The position numbers were made by a program, and so were the translations under genes. 64,000 bases of DNA from Halomonas stenophila (GTDB taxonomy: Bacteria > Pseudomonadota > Gammaproteobacteria > Pseudomonadales > Halomonadaceae): contig NZ_JACHXR010000003.1 in NCBI RefSeq assembly GCF_014192275.1, positions 333,647 to 397,646 on the forward strand, written 5' to 3'. The notes under the pieces are model-generated. The model searched no databases and was not told the DNA's origin. It saw only the letters and a list, made by a program, of their open reading frames with translations. Shown here piece by piece: positions 30,092 to 38,796 of this stretch. The first letter of the stretch is position 1, and each line of letters starts with the position of its first letter.

Positions 30092-30941
30092 GGTTGTGAA
30101 AAGGCCATCTCCAGAGAAGCGCGCGGATTATTGTCCGCCTTCCCGCCCCTGGCAAGCGTTATCGACGCCCCGGAGGCGCGGCGTCCTGCTGGTGCTGCTG
30201 CTGGGCTGGCTCGTCGCGGTCGGCGGGGTGGCCCGGGCCGAGGTGCCGGCCCTCGCGGCCCAGGGGGTCGACCACTACACCCTGGCCCTGACCTGGCACC
30301 CCGGCTTCTGCGCCACCCGCTCCCGGCCGCCCCGGGAGTGTCGCGAGCCGTCCCTGCGTCGTGGGGCGGAGGACGGCTTCGTGCTGCATGGGCTCTGGCC
30401 CTCGCTGCCAGCGCGCCTGCGTGGGCAAGGCGTGGCACGCCGAGAGTGGTGGCGGGAGGGCTGCTTCCTCGAGCGGCCGCGGCCGGATGGCGGCTTCTGC
30501 CGGGCCCATCCGCCGCTGGCGCTGCCCGAGGCCCAGGGGGACGCGCTCGACCGGGCGATGCCCGGCCGCGCCAGCTGTCTCGACCGTTACCAGTACGCCA
30601 AGCATGCCGCCTGCCTGGGCATCGCGGCCGAAGACCTCTTCGCCACGGCGCTGGGCATGGTGGCGGCGGTCAATGCCAGCGCCTTCGCCGACTTCGTCGG
30701 CGTCCGTCGGGGCGGTGAGGTGGGGCGCAACGACCTGATCGGCGCCTTCGAGGCCGCCTTCGGCCAGGGCACGGGGCGGGCGTTGCGCCTGGTGTGCCGG
30801 GGGCGTGGCAATCGGTGGCTGACCGAGGTGCGCATCGGCATCGACGCCGAGGCCCTGGCACGCTTCCCCGCCGCCGACAGCCTGGTGCGGCAGGATCGGG
30901 GTCGCTGCGCGGCGAGGGTACGGATCGCGGCCTTCGACTGA
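30090..30941 (+). CDS. RNase T2 family protein, exported
   Basis: Ribonuclease T2/RNase I family. A hydrophobic export segment (GVLLVLLLGWLVAVGGVARA) precedes the mature domain. Motif CAS1 is LTWHPGFC then FVLHGLWPS (His100 from the chosen start). CAS2 is YQYAKHAACLG: Lys171-His172 are present, but the residue four before the His, normally Glu, is Gln168, and the usual KHGTC is KHAAC. Cysteines are paired as in exported T2 enzymes. The start is uncertain: ATG 30090 gives a very long signal region and lies against the divergent ATP-grasp start; other in-frame ATGs are 30051 and 30081. Confidence 0.8.
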   Translation: MVVKRPSPEKRADYCPPSRPWQALSTPRRRGVLLVLLLGWLVAVGGVARAEVPALAAQGVDHYTLALTWHPGFCATRSRPPRECREPSLRRGAEDGFVLHGLWPSLPARLRGQGVARREWWREGCFLERPRPDGGFCRAHPPLALPEAQGDALDRAMPGRASCLDRYQYAKHAACLGIAAEDLFATALGMVAAVNASAFADFVGVRRGGEVGRNDLIGAFEAAFGQGTGRALRLVCRGRGNRWLTEVRIGIDAEALARFPAADSLVRQDRGRCAARVRIAAFD

Positions 30942-30953
30942 GGGGCCGCGAGG

Positions 30954-31862
30954 TCAGGCCTCGTCCAGCCCCACGGAAGCGGACGCCTGGCCGGCGCGCC
31001 TGTGCAGGGCGCCGATCACGGCATCATGGGTGGCATCGTCGAGTTCGCCCAGCCACTCGCCGGCCAGCCGGTCCGCCAGGGCATCGCCGCTGACCACCAG
31101 CAGGTCGCCGGCGGCACCGGCCCCCTCGATCCGCCAGCCCGGCAGCGCCAGGACCCCCTGCACCGGCACCGCCCGGCCCACCTCCCTCTCCAGCCAGACG
31201 CCCAGCCAGCGCACGGCGCGCCGGGTCTCGTCCAGCGGGCGTCGCTCGAACCCGCCCGGAAAGCGGAGCCGTTCGCGTTCCACGGTGACCCGGTTGTCCT
31301 CCTCGCCGGACGGCGTCACCGCCGGCGTGCGGGCGCGGGTCTCGATGACGAAGACGCCGTGGGGCGTCACCGCCACATGGTCCAGGGTGTCGTCGCCGCC
31401 GGGCACGTCGTGGAAGACGACGTAGGGGTGGGACTCGGGACGGAGCATCCGCTCGAGCTCCTGGCCCACCGCCAGCTCGCAGGCCAGCCCCAGCTTGAGA
31501 CGCCGGATGCGCTGGAAGTCGCGGATCAGCCGGAAGCAGAACACCAGCACCAGCGCCGTGGACAGCGCCCCGTAGAAGGCCCACTCGAGCCAGTTCTGCT
31601 CGCTGGCGAAGAGCATGCGGCCCATGCCGTAGACCAGCGGCGCCAGGGAGACGATGGGCCCCAGGGCGCCATTCAGGAAGAGCCCGGCGAAGGCCCGGTC
31701 GAGGCGGTCGCGCAGCGATTGCCCGGGTTCGCGCAGCGGGTGGGCGTCGAAGGGGGAGCTCACGCGGGCGTCGTGGAGGTTGTGCAGCGCCACCACGATC
31801 ACCGCGCACGCCGCCAGGGGAAACAGGAAGATCAGGGGGAGCAGGTATTCCAGCCAGGCCAT
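30954..31862 (-). CDS. NERD-domain membrane protein
   Basis: 302-residue protein. Residues about 2-25 (LEYLLPLIFLFPLAACAVIVVAL) and two further segments (about 60-85 and 90-110) are membrane helices. The second half is a NERD (nuclease-related) domain: ELAVGQELERML, VVFHDVPGGDDTLDHVAVTPHGVFVIETRAR, the order of the conserved nuclease-like core. In typical NERD proteins the last motif has Lys (E-x-K); here it is ETRAR, so catalysis is doubtful. ATG 31862 is chosen over a longer frame. Convergent with the RNase T2 gene. Confidence 0.8.
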   Translation of the reverse strand: MAWLEYLLPLIFLFPLAACAVIVVALHNLHDARVSSPFDAHPLREPGQSLRDRLDRAFAGLFLNGALGPIVSLAPLVYGMGRMLFASEQNWLEWAFYGALSTALVLVFCFRLIRDFQRIRRLKLGLACELAVGQELERMLRPESHPYVVFHDVPGGDDTLDHVAVTPHGVFVIETRARTPAVTPSGEEDNRVTVERERLRFPGGFERRPLDETRRAVRWLGVWLEREVGRAVPVQGVLALPGWRIEGAGAAGDLLVVSGDALADRLAGEWLGELDDATHDAVIGALHRRAGQASASVGLDEA

Positions 31863-31993
31863 CGGGTATCCTTGCCCGTGGGGTATCCTGCCCATTCTAG
31901 ACAACCTTGTCCCCCGGGGGCCATGCTCGGTTCTTGCGAGGGGCGAGGGGTAAGGTGTAAGGAGCCGCCAAGCACCGAGGAGTGAGGCGAGGT

Positions 31994-32851
31994 ATGAGGA
32001 GCGAGATACGCGACATCGCGGCACTGGCGGCCTTCGTGGCCCGCACGCCCCGTCTCGCCGTGCTCACCGGCGCCGGGATCAGCACCGCCAGCGGCATCCC
32101 CGACTATCGCGACGACCACGGCGACTGGAAGCGCTCGCCGCCCATGCGCCATCAGGTGTTCATGGCCAGCCACGCCGCCCGGCAGCGCTACTGGGCCCGG
32201 GCGCTGATCGGCTTCCGCGCCCTGCAGGAGGCCCGGCCCAATGCCGCCCATCGGGCGCTGGCACGGCTCGAGGCTTCGGGACAGGTGGCGGGGGTGATCA
32301 CCCAGAACGTCGACGGCCTGCATCGCCGGGCGGGTTCGCGGCGGGTGATCGACCTGCATGGCCGCGCCGACCTGGTGCGCTGCATGGGCTGCGGGGCAGC
32401 CCGCATGCGTCACGACCTGCACGCCGAACTGGCGCGCCGCAACCCTCGCTGGCTCGACACCGGCGCCCAGGCCGGGCCCGACGGCGACGCCGACCTGGAG
32501 GCGGACTTCGCCGCCTTCCAGGTGCCCGCCTGTACGCGCTGTGGGGACGGCATCTGGAAGCCCGACGTGGTGTTCTTCGGCGACAGCGTGCCCAAGTCGC
32601 GGGTGGCCGAGGCCTTCGCCCTGTTGGAGGAAGCCGGGGGGCTGCTGGTGGTGGGCTCGTCGCTGATGGTCTATTCGGGCTTCCGCTTCGCCCGGGAGGC
32701 CGCCCGGGCGGGCAAGCCGGTGGCCTGCCTCAACCTGGGCCGCACCCGCGCCGACGACCTCTATACGCTCAAGGTGGCGACCCGCGCCGAAGCGGGCCTG
32801 GCCGCGCTGGTCGACGCCCTGGAGGGGGACCCTAGCCGCCGGCCAGCTTGA
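31994..32851 (+). CDS. Sir2 family NAD-dependent deacylase
   Basis: 285-residue sirtuin. NAD-binding LTGAGISTASGIPDYRD (residues 24-40), TQNVDGLH (103-110), catalytic His122 (DLHGRAD), zinc cysteines 130, 133, 180 and 183 (CMGCG, CTRCG), and KPDVVFFGDSVP. All catalytic parts are intact. It removes acyl groups from protein lysines using NAD. Start ATG 31994 has GAGG six bases upstream; the in-frame GTG 31982 is too close to its nearest purine tract. The 3' end overlaps convergent yciH by 20 bp. Confidence 0.92.
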   Translation: MRSEIRDIAALAAFVARTPRLAVLTGAGISTASGIPDYRDDHGDWKRSPPMRHQVFMASHAARQRYWARALIGFRALQEARPNAAHRALARLEASGQVAGVITQNVDGLHRRAGSRRVIDLHGRADLVRCMGCGAARMRHDLHAELARRNPRWLDTGAQAGPDGDADLEADFAAFQVPACTRCGDGIWKPDVVFFGDSVPKSRVAEAFALLEEAGGLLVVGSSLMVYSGFRFAREAARAGKPVACLNLGRTRADDLYTLKVATRAEAGLAALVDALEGDPSRRPA

Positions 32852-33206
32852 CCTTGTAGCCGCGCTTCTCGAGCTCGGCCTTGAGCACCTCGCGCTGGTC
32901 GCCCTGGATCTCGATCACCCCCTCCTTGAGGGCGCCGCCGGTGCCGCAGCGCTTCTTGAGCGCCTTGGCCAGCGCCTTGAGCTCGTCGGCCTTGAGCGGC
33001 ACGCCCTCGACCAGGGTCACCCCCTTGCCCTTGCGTCCCTTGGTCTCGCGGCGCAGGCGCACGATGCCGTCCAGGCCCGCCAGGCGATCCTCCTCTGCGG
33101 TTTCGGCGCAGCGGCAGTCGGCGAGCGGCTGGCGGCATGCGGGGCAGATGTCGCCGTGCTCGGTGGAATAGACCAGGCCGCGCAGCTGGTCCTGCAGGGA
33201 TGCCAT
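32832..33206 (-). CDS. yciH: YciH/SUI1 translation initiation factor-like protein
   Basis: 124-residue relative of eukaryotic eIF1. An N-terminal Cys cluster (CPACRQPLADCRC, residues 21-33) may bind zinc. The SUI1 domain covers about 45-124: IVRLRRETKGRKGKGVTLVEG, KKRCGTGGALKEGVIEIQGD and the closing LEKRGYKVKLAGG. In bacteria YciH affects start codon choice and stress translation. Convergent overlap of 20 bp with sir2. Full length. Confidence 0.92.
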   Translation of the reverse strand: MASLQDQLRGLVYSTEHGDICPACRQPLADCRCAETAEEDRLAGLDGIVRLRRETKGRKGKGVTLVEGVPLKADELKALAKALKKRCGTGGALKEGVIEIQGDQREVLKAELEKRGYKVKLAGG

Positions 33207-33326
33207 GGGGCCTCCTTCACGGTATGCATGTGGTCCTCGATGATAGCGGTGGAGGCCCTACCGGTCGATCCAGTCGATGACGCTCGCGAACAGCGCGGCC
33301 GGCTGGCAGCGCACCTCGCCGACAGG

Positions 33327-33359
33327 ACACGGGCCACTCCTTCCGGGGTGGGCCCGTGT
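33327..33359 (-). terminator. Hairpin after hydroxyacid dehydrogenase gene
   Basis: ACACGGGCC (33327-33335) pairs with GGCCCGTGT (33351-33359), 31 bp after the dehydrogenase stop at 33391 on the minus strand. The region 33207-33390 has nothing else recognisable. Confidence 0.6.
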
Positions 33360-33390
33360 GTCGACGACGCGATGGGGACCGCGACATCCG

Positions 33391-34569
33391 CTATCCGCGG
33401 CGGCTCACCAGGGCGCTCGCCTCCAGGTCGGCGATCCGGTCGACACCCAGCAGGCCGATCGTGCGGTCGATTTCCCGTTGCAGGATCTCCAGGGCATGCT
33501 CGACGCCCGCCTGACCGCCCGCGGCCAGCCCGTACAGGGTGGCGCGTCCCAGCCAGATCGCATCGGCGCCCAGCGCCAGCGCCTTGACGACCTCCGTGCC
33601 CTGCCGGAAGCCGCTGTCGACGAACAGCTGGCAGCGCTCGCCGACGCGCTCCCTGGCCTCCGGCAGCACATCGAGCGGGGAGCAGGCGTGATCGAGCTGG
33701 CGGCCGCCATGGTTGGAGAGCACCACCGCATCCACCCCGAGCGCGGCGGCCCGCTCGGCCTCGGCGGGCGACAGGATGCCCTTGACGATCAGCTTGCCCG
33801 GCCAGCGGTCGCGCAGCCAGGCGATGTCGTCCCAGTTCAAGGTGGGATCGAGCTGCTGGCCGATCACCGCCGAGGCGCCCTGCACGCTCTGCTTGCCGGG
33901 TGGCAGCAGGTCGCCCAGGTTCTTGAAGGTCGGCATGCCGTCGGGAATCAGCACGTCGGCGATCCAGCCTGGCCGGGTCAGCAGGTGGACGAGGTTACGC
34001 AGGGTCGGCTGCATGGGCTTGCGGAAATTGCGCAGGTCCCACTCCCGGTTGCCGTAGATGGCGCTGTCGGTGGTGACCACCAGGGTCTCGTAGCCTGCTG
34101 TCTGGCAGCGTTCCACCAGTTTCCTGACGTAGTCCCGATCGCGATAGAAGTAGATCTGCATCCAGGCGTTGAGCCCCTCGATGGCGGCGATGTCCTCCAG
34201 CGAGGTGGTGGCGACGTTGCTGAGCACGAAGGGAATGTTCGCGCCGGAGGCCGCCGCCGCCAGCTTGAGGTCGCCGTTCCGCGTCAGCATGCCGTTGTAG
34301 CCGGTGGGCCCGATCACCAGCGGCAGGGCATGGCGCTTGCCCAGCAGCGTGGTGGACAGGTCCCGCGGGCCGACCCGGGTCAGGGTCCGGGGCTCGAACA
34401 GGTAGTCATCGAATACGGCTTGATTGTGGCGCAGCGTCCGCTCGTCATCGGCGCCGCCCTCGAGATACTCGAACACGAAATGGGGGAGTCGGCGCCGGGC
34501 GATGCGTGCCAGGTCCTGGATGTTGAGTGCCTTGCGGCAGTCGGTTCCTGCGTAGGGGCGGCGTTTCAC
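33391..34569 (-). CDS. FMN-dependent alpha-hydroxyacid dehydrogenase (LldD/mandelate type)
   Basis: 392-residue flavoenzyme oxidising a 2-hydroxy acid to the 2-keto acid. TIM-barrel parts: FVFEYLEGGADDERTL, GPTGYNGML, DSAIYGNREWDLRN, LIVKGILSPAEAERA, catalytic His287 in VVLSNHGGRQLD, and VDSGFRQGTEVVKALALGADAIWLGR. The start is GTG 34569 with GGAGG five bases upstream; a longer frame lacks a ribosome site. It is divergent from the GntR gene and shares its control region, so the substrate may belong to the sugar-acid pathway, or may be lactate or mandelate. Membrane anchoring is not evident. Confidence 0.88.
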   Translation of the reverse strand: MKRRPYAGTDCRKALNIQDLARIARRRLPHFVFEYLEGGADDERTLRHNQAVFDDYLFEPRTLTRVGPRDLSTTLLGKRHALPLVIGPTGYNGMLTRNGDLKLAAAASGANIPFVLSNVATTSLEDIAAIEGLNAWMQIYFYRDRDYVRKLVERCQTAGYETLVVTTDSAIYGNREWDLRNFRKPMQPTLRNLVHLLTRPGWIADVLIPDGMPTFKNLGDLLPPGKQSVQGASAVIGQQLDPTLNWDDIAWLRDRWPGKLIVKGILSPAEAERAAALGVDAVVLSNHGGRQLDHACSPLDVLPEARERVGERCQLFVDSGFRQGTEVVKALALGADAIWLGRATLYGLAAGGQAGVEHALEILQREIDRTIGLLGVDRIADLEASALVSRRG

Positions 34570-34632
34570 ATGAGCCTCCAAGCGATGGTCGTCCCACCAA
34601 GGTCTAAGCCGAGGGCGCTTTCTGTTTTCTTG

Positions 34633-34648
34633 CCATACTACCATACTA
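34633..34648. promoter_or_regulatory. Direct repeat CCATACTA x2, possible GntR operator
   Basis: CCATACTA occurs twice in tandem (34633-34640, 34641-34648) and GCCATATC follows. It lies in the 133-bp divergent region between the dehydrogenase and gntR genes, 55 bp before the gntR start. AT-rich against its surroundings. Confidence 0.4.
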
Positions 34649-34702
34649 GCCATATCAGGTAGGCGCCGGCCAGGGGCCACGCCGACATATCGGGGTAAAC
34701 AC

Positions 34703-35440
34703 ATGAACGCGACACTGCAAGCGCTATGGCAGGAAACCCGCGACAGCGACTCGGTTCGCCAGCGGCTCTATCAGGTGCTGCGCCAGTCGATCATCCGCAT
34801 GGTGCTGGCGCCGGGACAGGCGCTGTCGGAGAAGGAGCTCGCCGACACCTTCTCGGTGAGCCGCCAGCCGGTCCGCGAGGCCTTCATCCGGCTGTCGGAG
34901 GCGGGACTGGTCGAGGTGCGGCCGCAGCGCGGCACCTTCGTGGTCAAGATCTCGCAGCAGGCGGTGCTCGAGGCGCGCTTCGTGCGCGAGGCGGTGGAGG
35001 TGGCCGTGGCCCGCGAGGCCGCGACCCGCGGGCTGGGGAAGCCGGTGCTCGCCGATCTTCGTGAGCTGATCGAGCGTCAGCGGCGCTGCATCGAGCCGGC
35101 CGACCACGACCGCTTCTTCCTGCTCGACGAGGCCTTCCATCGCACCCTCTCGCTGGGCATCGGCCAGCAGACCGCCTGGAAGGTGACCGAGGAGGTCAAG
35201 GCGCAGCTCGACCGGGTGCGCTACCTGAGCATTCCCGACAGCACCCCCATCGACAAGCTGATCGAGCAGCACGAGGCCATCGTCGAAGCCATCGAGCGGC
35301 GCGACGTCGAGGCGGCGGCGGAGGCCATGTGCGTCCACCAATGCGAGATCCTGCAGTCGCTGCCCGATCTGGTGCGCCGCTTCCCCGAGATGTTCCAGAC
35401 ATCCCAGACACCATCGCTCGCCGAGGAGGCCAAGGCATGA
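34703..35440 (+). CDS. GntR family regulator, FadR/FCD subgroup
   Basis: 245-residue repressor. Winged helix N-terminus about residues 17-82 ([23 protein letters not shown], then [21 protein letters not shown]). The C-terminal FCD effector domain (about 90-225) has the metal and ligand set DEAFHRTL and later HEAIVEAI and CVHQCEIL. It likely senses a hexonate or hexuronate. The last four bases (ATGA) overlap manD, so it is co-translated with the pathway it probably controls. It may also act on the divergent dehydrogenase gene. Confidence 0.92.
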   Translation: MNATLQALWQETRDSDSVRQRLYQVLRQSIIRMVLAPGQALSEKELADTFSVSRQPVREAFIRLSEAGLVEVRPQRGTFVVKISQQAVLEARFVREAVEVAVAREAATRGLGKPVLADLRELIERQRRCIEPADHDRFFLLDEAFHRTLSLGIGQQTAWKVTEEVKAQLDRVRYLSIPDSTPIDKLIEQHEAIVEAIERRDVEAAAEAMCVHQCEILQSLPDLVRRFPEMFQTSQTPSLAEEAKA

Positions 35441-36648
35441 AGATCGAACGGGCCTATACCATCGTCACCGCGCCGGGGCGCAACTTCGTCACCCTCAAGA
35501 TCGTCACCGACGAGGGCGTCTACGGCATCGGCGATGCCACCCTCAACGGTCGCGAGCAGGCGGTGGTCGCCTACCTCGAGGAACACGTGATTCCCGCCCT
35601 GATCGGCCGCGACCCGCAGCGTATCGAGGACATCTGGCACTACCTCTACCGCGGCGCCTACTGGCGGCGGGGCCCGGTGACCATGAGCGCCATCGGCGCC
35701 GTCGACATGGCGCTGTGGGACATCAAGGCCAAGGCCGCCGGCATGCCGCTGTACCAGCTGCTGGGCGGCAAGAGCCGCGAGCGGGTAATGGTCTATGGCC
35801 ACGCCACCGGCAAGGACATCGAGGCCTGCCTCGACGAGGTGGCCCGGCATGTCGAGGCAGGCTACCGCGCGGTGCGGGTGCAGGCCGGGGTGCCGGGCAT
35901 CGCCAGCATCTACGGCGTGGCCAAGAAGCCCGGCGAGCGCTACGAGCCCGCCGACGCCGAGCTGCCGGCCGAACACGTCTGGAACACCGCCAAGTACCTC
36001 AACCACGCGCCCAGGCTGTTCGCCGCCGTGCGCGAACGCTTCGGCGATGACCTGCACGTGCTGCACGACGTCCACCACCGGCTGACGCCCATCGAGGCGG
36101 CGCGGTTGGGCAAGGAGGTCGAGCCCTTCCACCTGTTCTGGCTGGAGGACTGCGTGCCGGCGGAGAACCAGGAGAGCTTCCGGCTGATCCGCCAGCACAC
36201 CACCACGCCGCTGGCGGTGGGCGAGGTCTTCAACAGCCTCTATGACGCCAAGGCGCTGATCGAGAACCAGTGGATCGACTACATCCGCGCCACCCTGACC
36301 CATGCCGGCGGCATCACCCATGTGCGGCGGCTGGCCGACCTGGCCGGGCTCTATCACGTGCGCACCGGCTTCCACGGACCCACCGACCTGTCACCGGTGT
36401 GCCTGGGGGCGGCGATCCACTTCGATACCTGGGTGCCCAACTTCGGCATCCAGGAGTACATGCCCCACGAAGCCGTCACCGACGAGGTCTTCCCCCACGA
36501 CTACCGCTTCGAGGACGGCCACTTCCTGGTCGGCGAGACGCCTGGGCATGGCGTCGACATCGACGAGAAAGCGGCCGCCAAGTATCCCTATCGCCGTGCC
36601 AGCCTGCCGGTCAACCGGCTCGAGGACGGCACCCTGTGGCACTGGTAA
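35437..36648 (+). CDS. manD: D-mannonate dehydratase, enolase superfamily (ManD/RspA)
   Basis: 403-residue enolase-superfamily dehydratase turning D-mannonate into 2-keto-3-deoxygluconate. Metal ligands Asp211 (VLHDVHHRL), Glu237 (FWLEDCVP) and Glu263 (VGEVFN), and catalytic His313 (GFHGPTD), are visible. I recall that enzymes with Pro after HG (HGP, as here) fall in the low-efficiency group, and those with Ala in the efficient group; this is from memory. Low-efficiency members often sit in L-gulonate or L-idonate pathways and may not be the main dehydratase. A UxuA-type mannonate dehydratase is also in this cluster. Start overlaps gntR by four bases. Confidence 0.92.
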   Translation: MKIERAYTIVTAPGRNFVTLKIVTDEGVYGIGDATLNGREQAVVAYLEEHVIPALIGRDPQRIEDIWHYLYRGAYWRRGPVTMSAIGAVDMALWDIKAKAAGMPLYQLLGGKSRERVMVYGHATGKDIEACLDEVARHVEAGYRAVRVQAGVPGIASIYGVAKKPGERYEPADAELPAEHVWNTAKYLNHAPRLFAAVRERFGDDLHVLHDVHHRLTPIEAARLGKEVEPFHLFWLEDCVPAENQESFRLIRQHTTTPLAVGEVFNSLYDAKALIENQWIDYIRATLTHAGGITHVRRLADLAGLYHVRTGFHGPTDLSPVCLGAAIHFDTWVPNFGIQEYMPHEAVTDEVFPHDYRFEDGHFLVGETPGHGVDIDEKAAAKYPYRRASLPVNRLEDGTLWHW

Positions 36649-36660
36649 CGAGGTGAACCG

Positions 36661-37683
36661 ATGAAAGCCTTTCAGGTAAGCGCCCCCCAGGACTACCGCC
36701 TGGTCGACACCGAGGTTCCCGACGCCGCCCCCGGGGAGGTGCTGGTGAGGGTGGCCTTCGCCGGGATCTGCGGCTCGGACATGCACATCATCCATGGCGA
36801 CAACGCCTTCGTGCGCTTCCCGCGGATCACCGGGCACGAGTTCGCCGGCCTGGTCGAGGCCGTTGGTGAGGGCGTCCAGGGCCTCGCCATCGGCGACCGG
36901 GTGTGCATCGACCCGGTGATCAGCTGTGGCCACTGCTATCCCTGCCGCATCGGCCGCCCCAACGTCTGCACCGCGCTGGAGGTGATTGGCGTGCATCGCA
37001 ACGGCGGCTTCGAGGAGCGGGTCAACGTGCCGGCCGGCAACGTCCATCGCCTGCCCGAGCACCTGGGGCTGGATGCCGCGGCGCTGGTCGAGCCCTATTC
37101 CATCGCCGCCAACGTGCTGGGCCGCATGCAGCCCCATCCCGGCGATCGCCTGCTGATCCTCGGCGCCGGGGTGATCGGCCTGACCATCCTGCAGGTGGCC
37201 CGCGCCCTGGGCATCGAGGACGTCACCGTCAGCGACGTGATCGATGCCCGCCTGGCCACCGCCCGGGAGCTGGGCGCCACCCGCACCCTCAACGGGGCGG
37301 AGCAGGACGTCGAGGCCGAGGTCGCGGCGTTGACCGGCGGCGAGGGCATGCCGCTGATCGCCGACGCCGCCTGCGTGCCGGCCCTGCTGCCGCAGATGCT
37401 GCGCATGGCCTCGCCGGCGGGCCGCATCGGCCTGCTCGGCTTCAACCCCACCCCCAGCGACCTGGTGCAGCTGGAGGTGATCAAGAAGGAGCTGACCCTG
37501 GTCGGCTCGCGGCTCAACAACCGCAAGTTTCCGGAGGTGATCGAGCTGATGGCATCCGGGCGGCTCGATCCGCTGGCGCTGGTCAGCCACCGCCTGCCCT
37601 TCGACGACATGCCCGGGGCCATCGAGATGATCGATCACCATCCCGAAAGGGCCCGCAAGGTACTGATCCAGATCGGTGCCTGA
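36661..37683 (+). CDS. rspB: Zinc-dependent sugar-acid/polyol dehydrogenase (RspB type)
   Basis: 340-residue medium-chain dehydrogenase. Catalytic zinc: Cys37 (GICGSDMH), His59-Glu60 (GHEF). Structural zinc: Cys89, Cys92, Cys95, Cys103 (CGHCYPCRIGRPNVC). Rossmann motif LILGAGVIGLT near residue 165. RspB-like enzymes next to ManD have been linked to oxidation of L-gulonate at C5 to give D-fructuronate (recalled, not shown here). That step would feed UxuB in this cluster. 12 bp after manD with its own ribosome site. Confidence 0.88.
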   Translation: MKAFQVSAPQDYRLVDTEVPDAAPGEVLVRVAFAGICGSDMHIIHGDNAFVRFPRITGHEFAGLVEAVGEGVQGLAIGDRVCIDPVISCGHCYPCRIGRPNVCTALEVIGVHRNGGFEERVNVPAGNVHRLPEHLGLDAAALVEPYSIAANVLGRMQPHPGDRLLILGAGVIGLTILQVARALGIEDVTVSDVIDARLATARELGATRTLNGAEQDVEAEVAALTGGEGMPLIADAACVPALLPQMLRMASPAGRIGLLGFNPTPSDLVQLEVIKKELTLVGSRLNNRKFPEVIELMASGRLDPLALVSHRLPFDDMPGAIEMIDHHPERARKVLIQIGA

Positions 37684-37752
37684 CGGCCATCCACGCTCGT
37701 GGTCCGCACGACAACCAACAAGCCACAACCGCAAGTGCCAGGAGACAACGCC

Positions 37753-38721
37753 ATGATCAAACGACTCGTGACCAGCGCCGTCCTGGGCGCCGCCATCCTC
37801 GGCAGCCAGGCCGGCCTGGCCGCCGACTTCACGCTGAAATTCGGCCACCTGGCCAACGAAGAGAACATCTGGCACCAGGCCGCCGAGAAGTTCAAGGAAG
37901 AAGTGGAAGCCAATTCCGACGGTCGCATCGAGGTGCAGCTCTATCCCAACGAGCAGCTCGGTGCCGAGATGGATGTCATCAACAGCATCCAACTGGGCAC
38001 CGCGGACATGACCATCACCGGCGAGAGCCTGCAGAACTGGGCGCCCAAGGCGGCGATGATGGCGGTGCCCTATGCCTTCCGCGATTCCGCCCACCTCGGG
38101 CAGGCCGTGGAGGGCGAGATCGGCGAGCAGATCGAGGCCCAGATCACCGAGCGCGCCAACCTGGTGCCGCTGGCCTGGTTCGAGCGCGGCCCGCGGCACC
38201 TGACCTCCAACCGCCCGATCGAGCATCCCGAGGATCTCGACGGCATCCGCCTGCGCGTGCCCAACGTGCCGCTGTTCGTGGATACCTGGGAGGCGCTGGG
38301 GGCCCGCCCCACGCCCATGGCCTTCAGCGAGGTCTTCACCTCCCTGCAGCAGAATACCATCGAGGCCCAGGAGAACCCGCTGAGCCTGATCGAGAGCGCC
38401 AGCTTCGATGAGGTCCAGGACTACGTGAACCTCACCGGCCATGTGCGCAGCTGGATCTATGTGGTGATCGGCAAGGACCAGCTCGAGGGCATGCCGGAGG
38501 ACCTGCAGCAGGTGGTCCGCGACGCCGCCCAGGAGATGCAGGCCCATGAGGCCGAGCTCTTCGCCGAGGACGAGCAGCGGCTGCGTCAGGATCTCGAGGA
38601 GCGTGGCATGGAGTTCGTCGAGGTGGATATCGACGCCTTCGCCGAGAAGGCCCGCCCCGCGGTGCTCGATGCCCTCAATGAAGAGCAGCGCGAGCTGTTC
38701 GAGGCCATCCAGGACCTGTGA
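37753..38721 (+). CDS. TRAP transporter substrate-binding protein (DctP family)
   Basis: 322-residue periplasmic binding protein with a signal peptide (residues 1-22, ending SQAGLAA). The mature protein starts DFTLKFGHLANEENIWHQAA, followed by the typical PNEQLGAEMDVINSIQLGTADM. The conserved Arg that holds the carboxylate is in LDGIRLRVPNVPLF. Family members bind sugar acids such as gluconate, gulonate or hexuronates. ATG 37753 has AGGAGA upstream. First of the three TRAP genes; co-transcribed with rspB. Confidence 0.94.
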   Translation: MIKRLVTSAVLGAAILGSQAGLAADFTLKFGHLANEENIWHQAAEKFKEEVEANSDGRIEVQLYPNEQLGAEMDVINSIQLGTADMTITGESLQNWAPKAAMMAVPYAFRDSAHLGQAVEGEIGEQIEAQITERANLVPLAWFERGPRHLTSNRPIEHPEDLDGIRLRVPNVPLFVDTWEALGARPTPMAFSEVFTSLQQNTIEAQENPLSLIESASFDEVQDYVNLTGHVRSWIYVVIGKDQLEGMPEDLQQVVRDAAQEMQAHEAELFAEDEQRLRQDLEERGMEFVEVDIDAFAEKARPAVLDALNEEQRELFEAIQDL

Positions 38722-38796
38722 TGTCGCTGCCGGGCGAGTCCCGCCGGGCTCGCCCGCTCGCCGATGCGTGCCGCCCAGGCATCTTGAGGAGGACCT

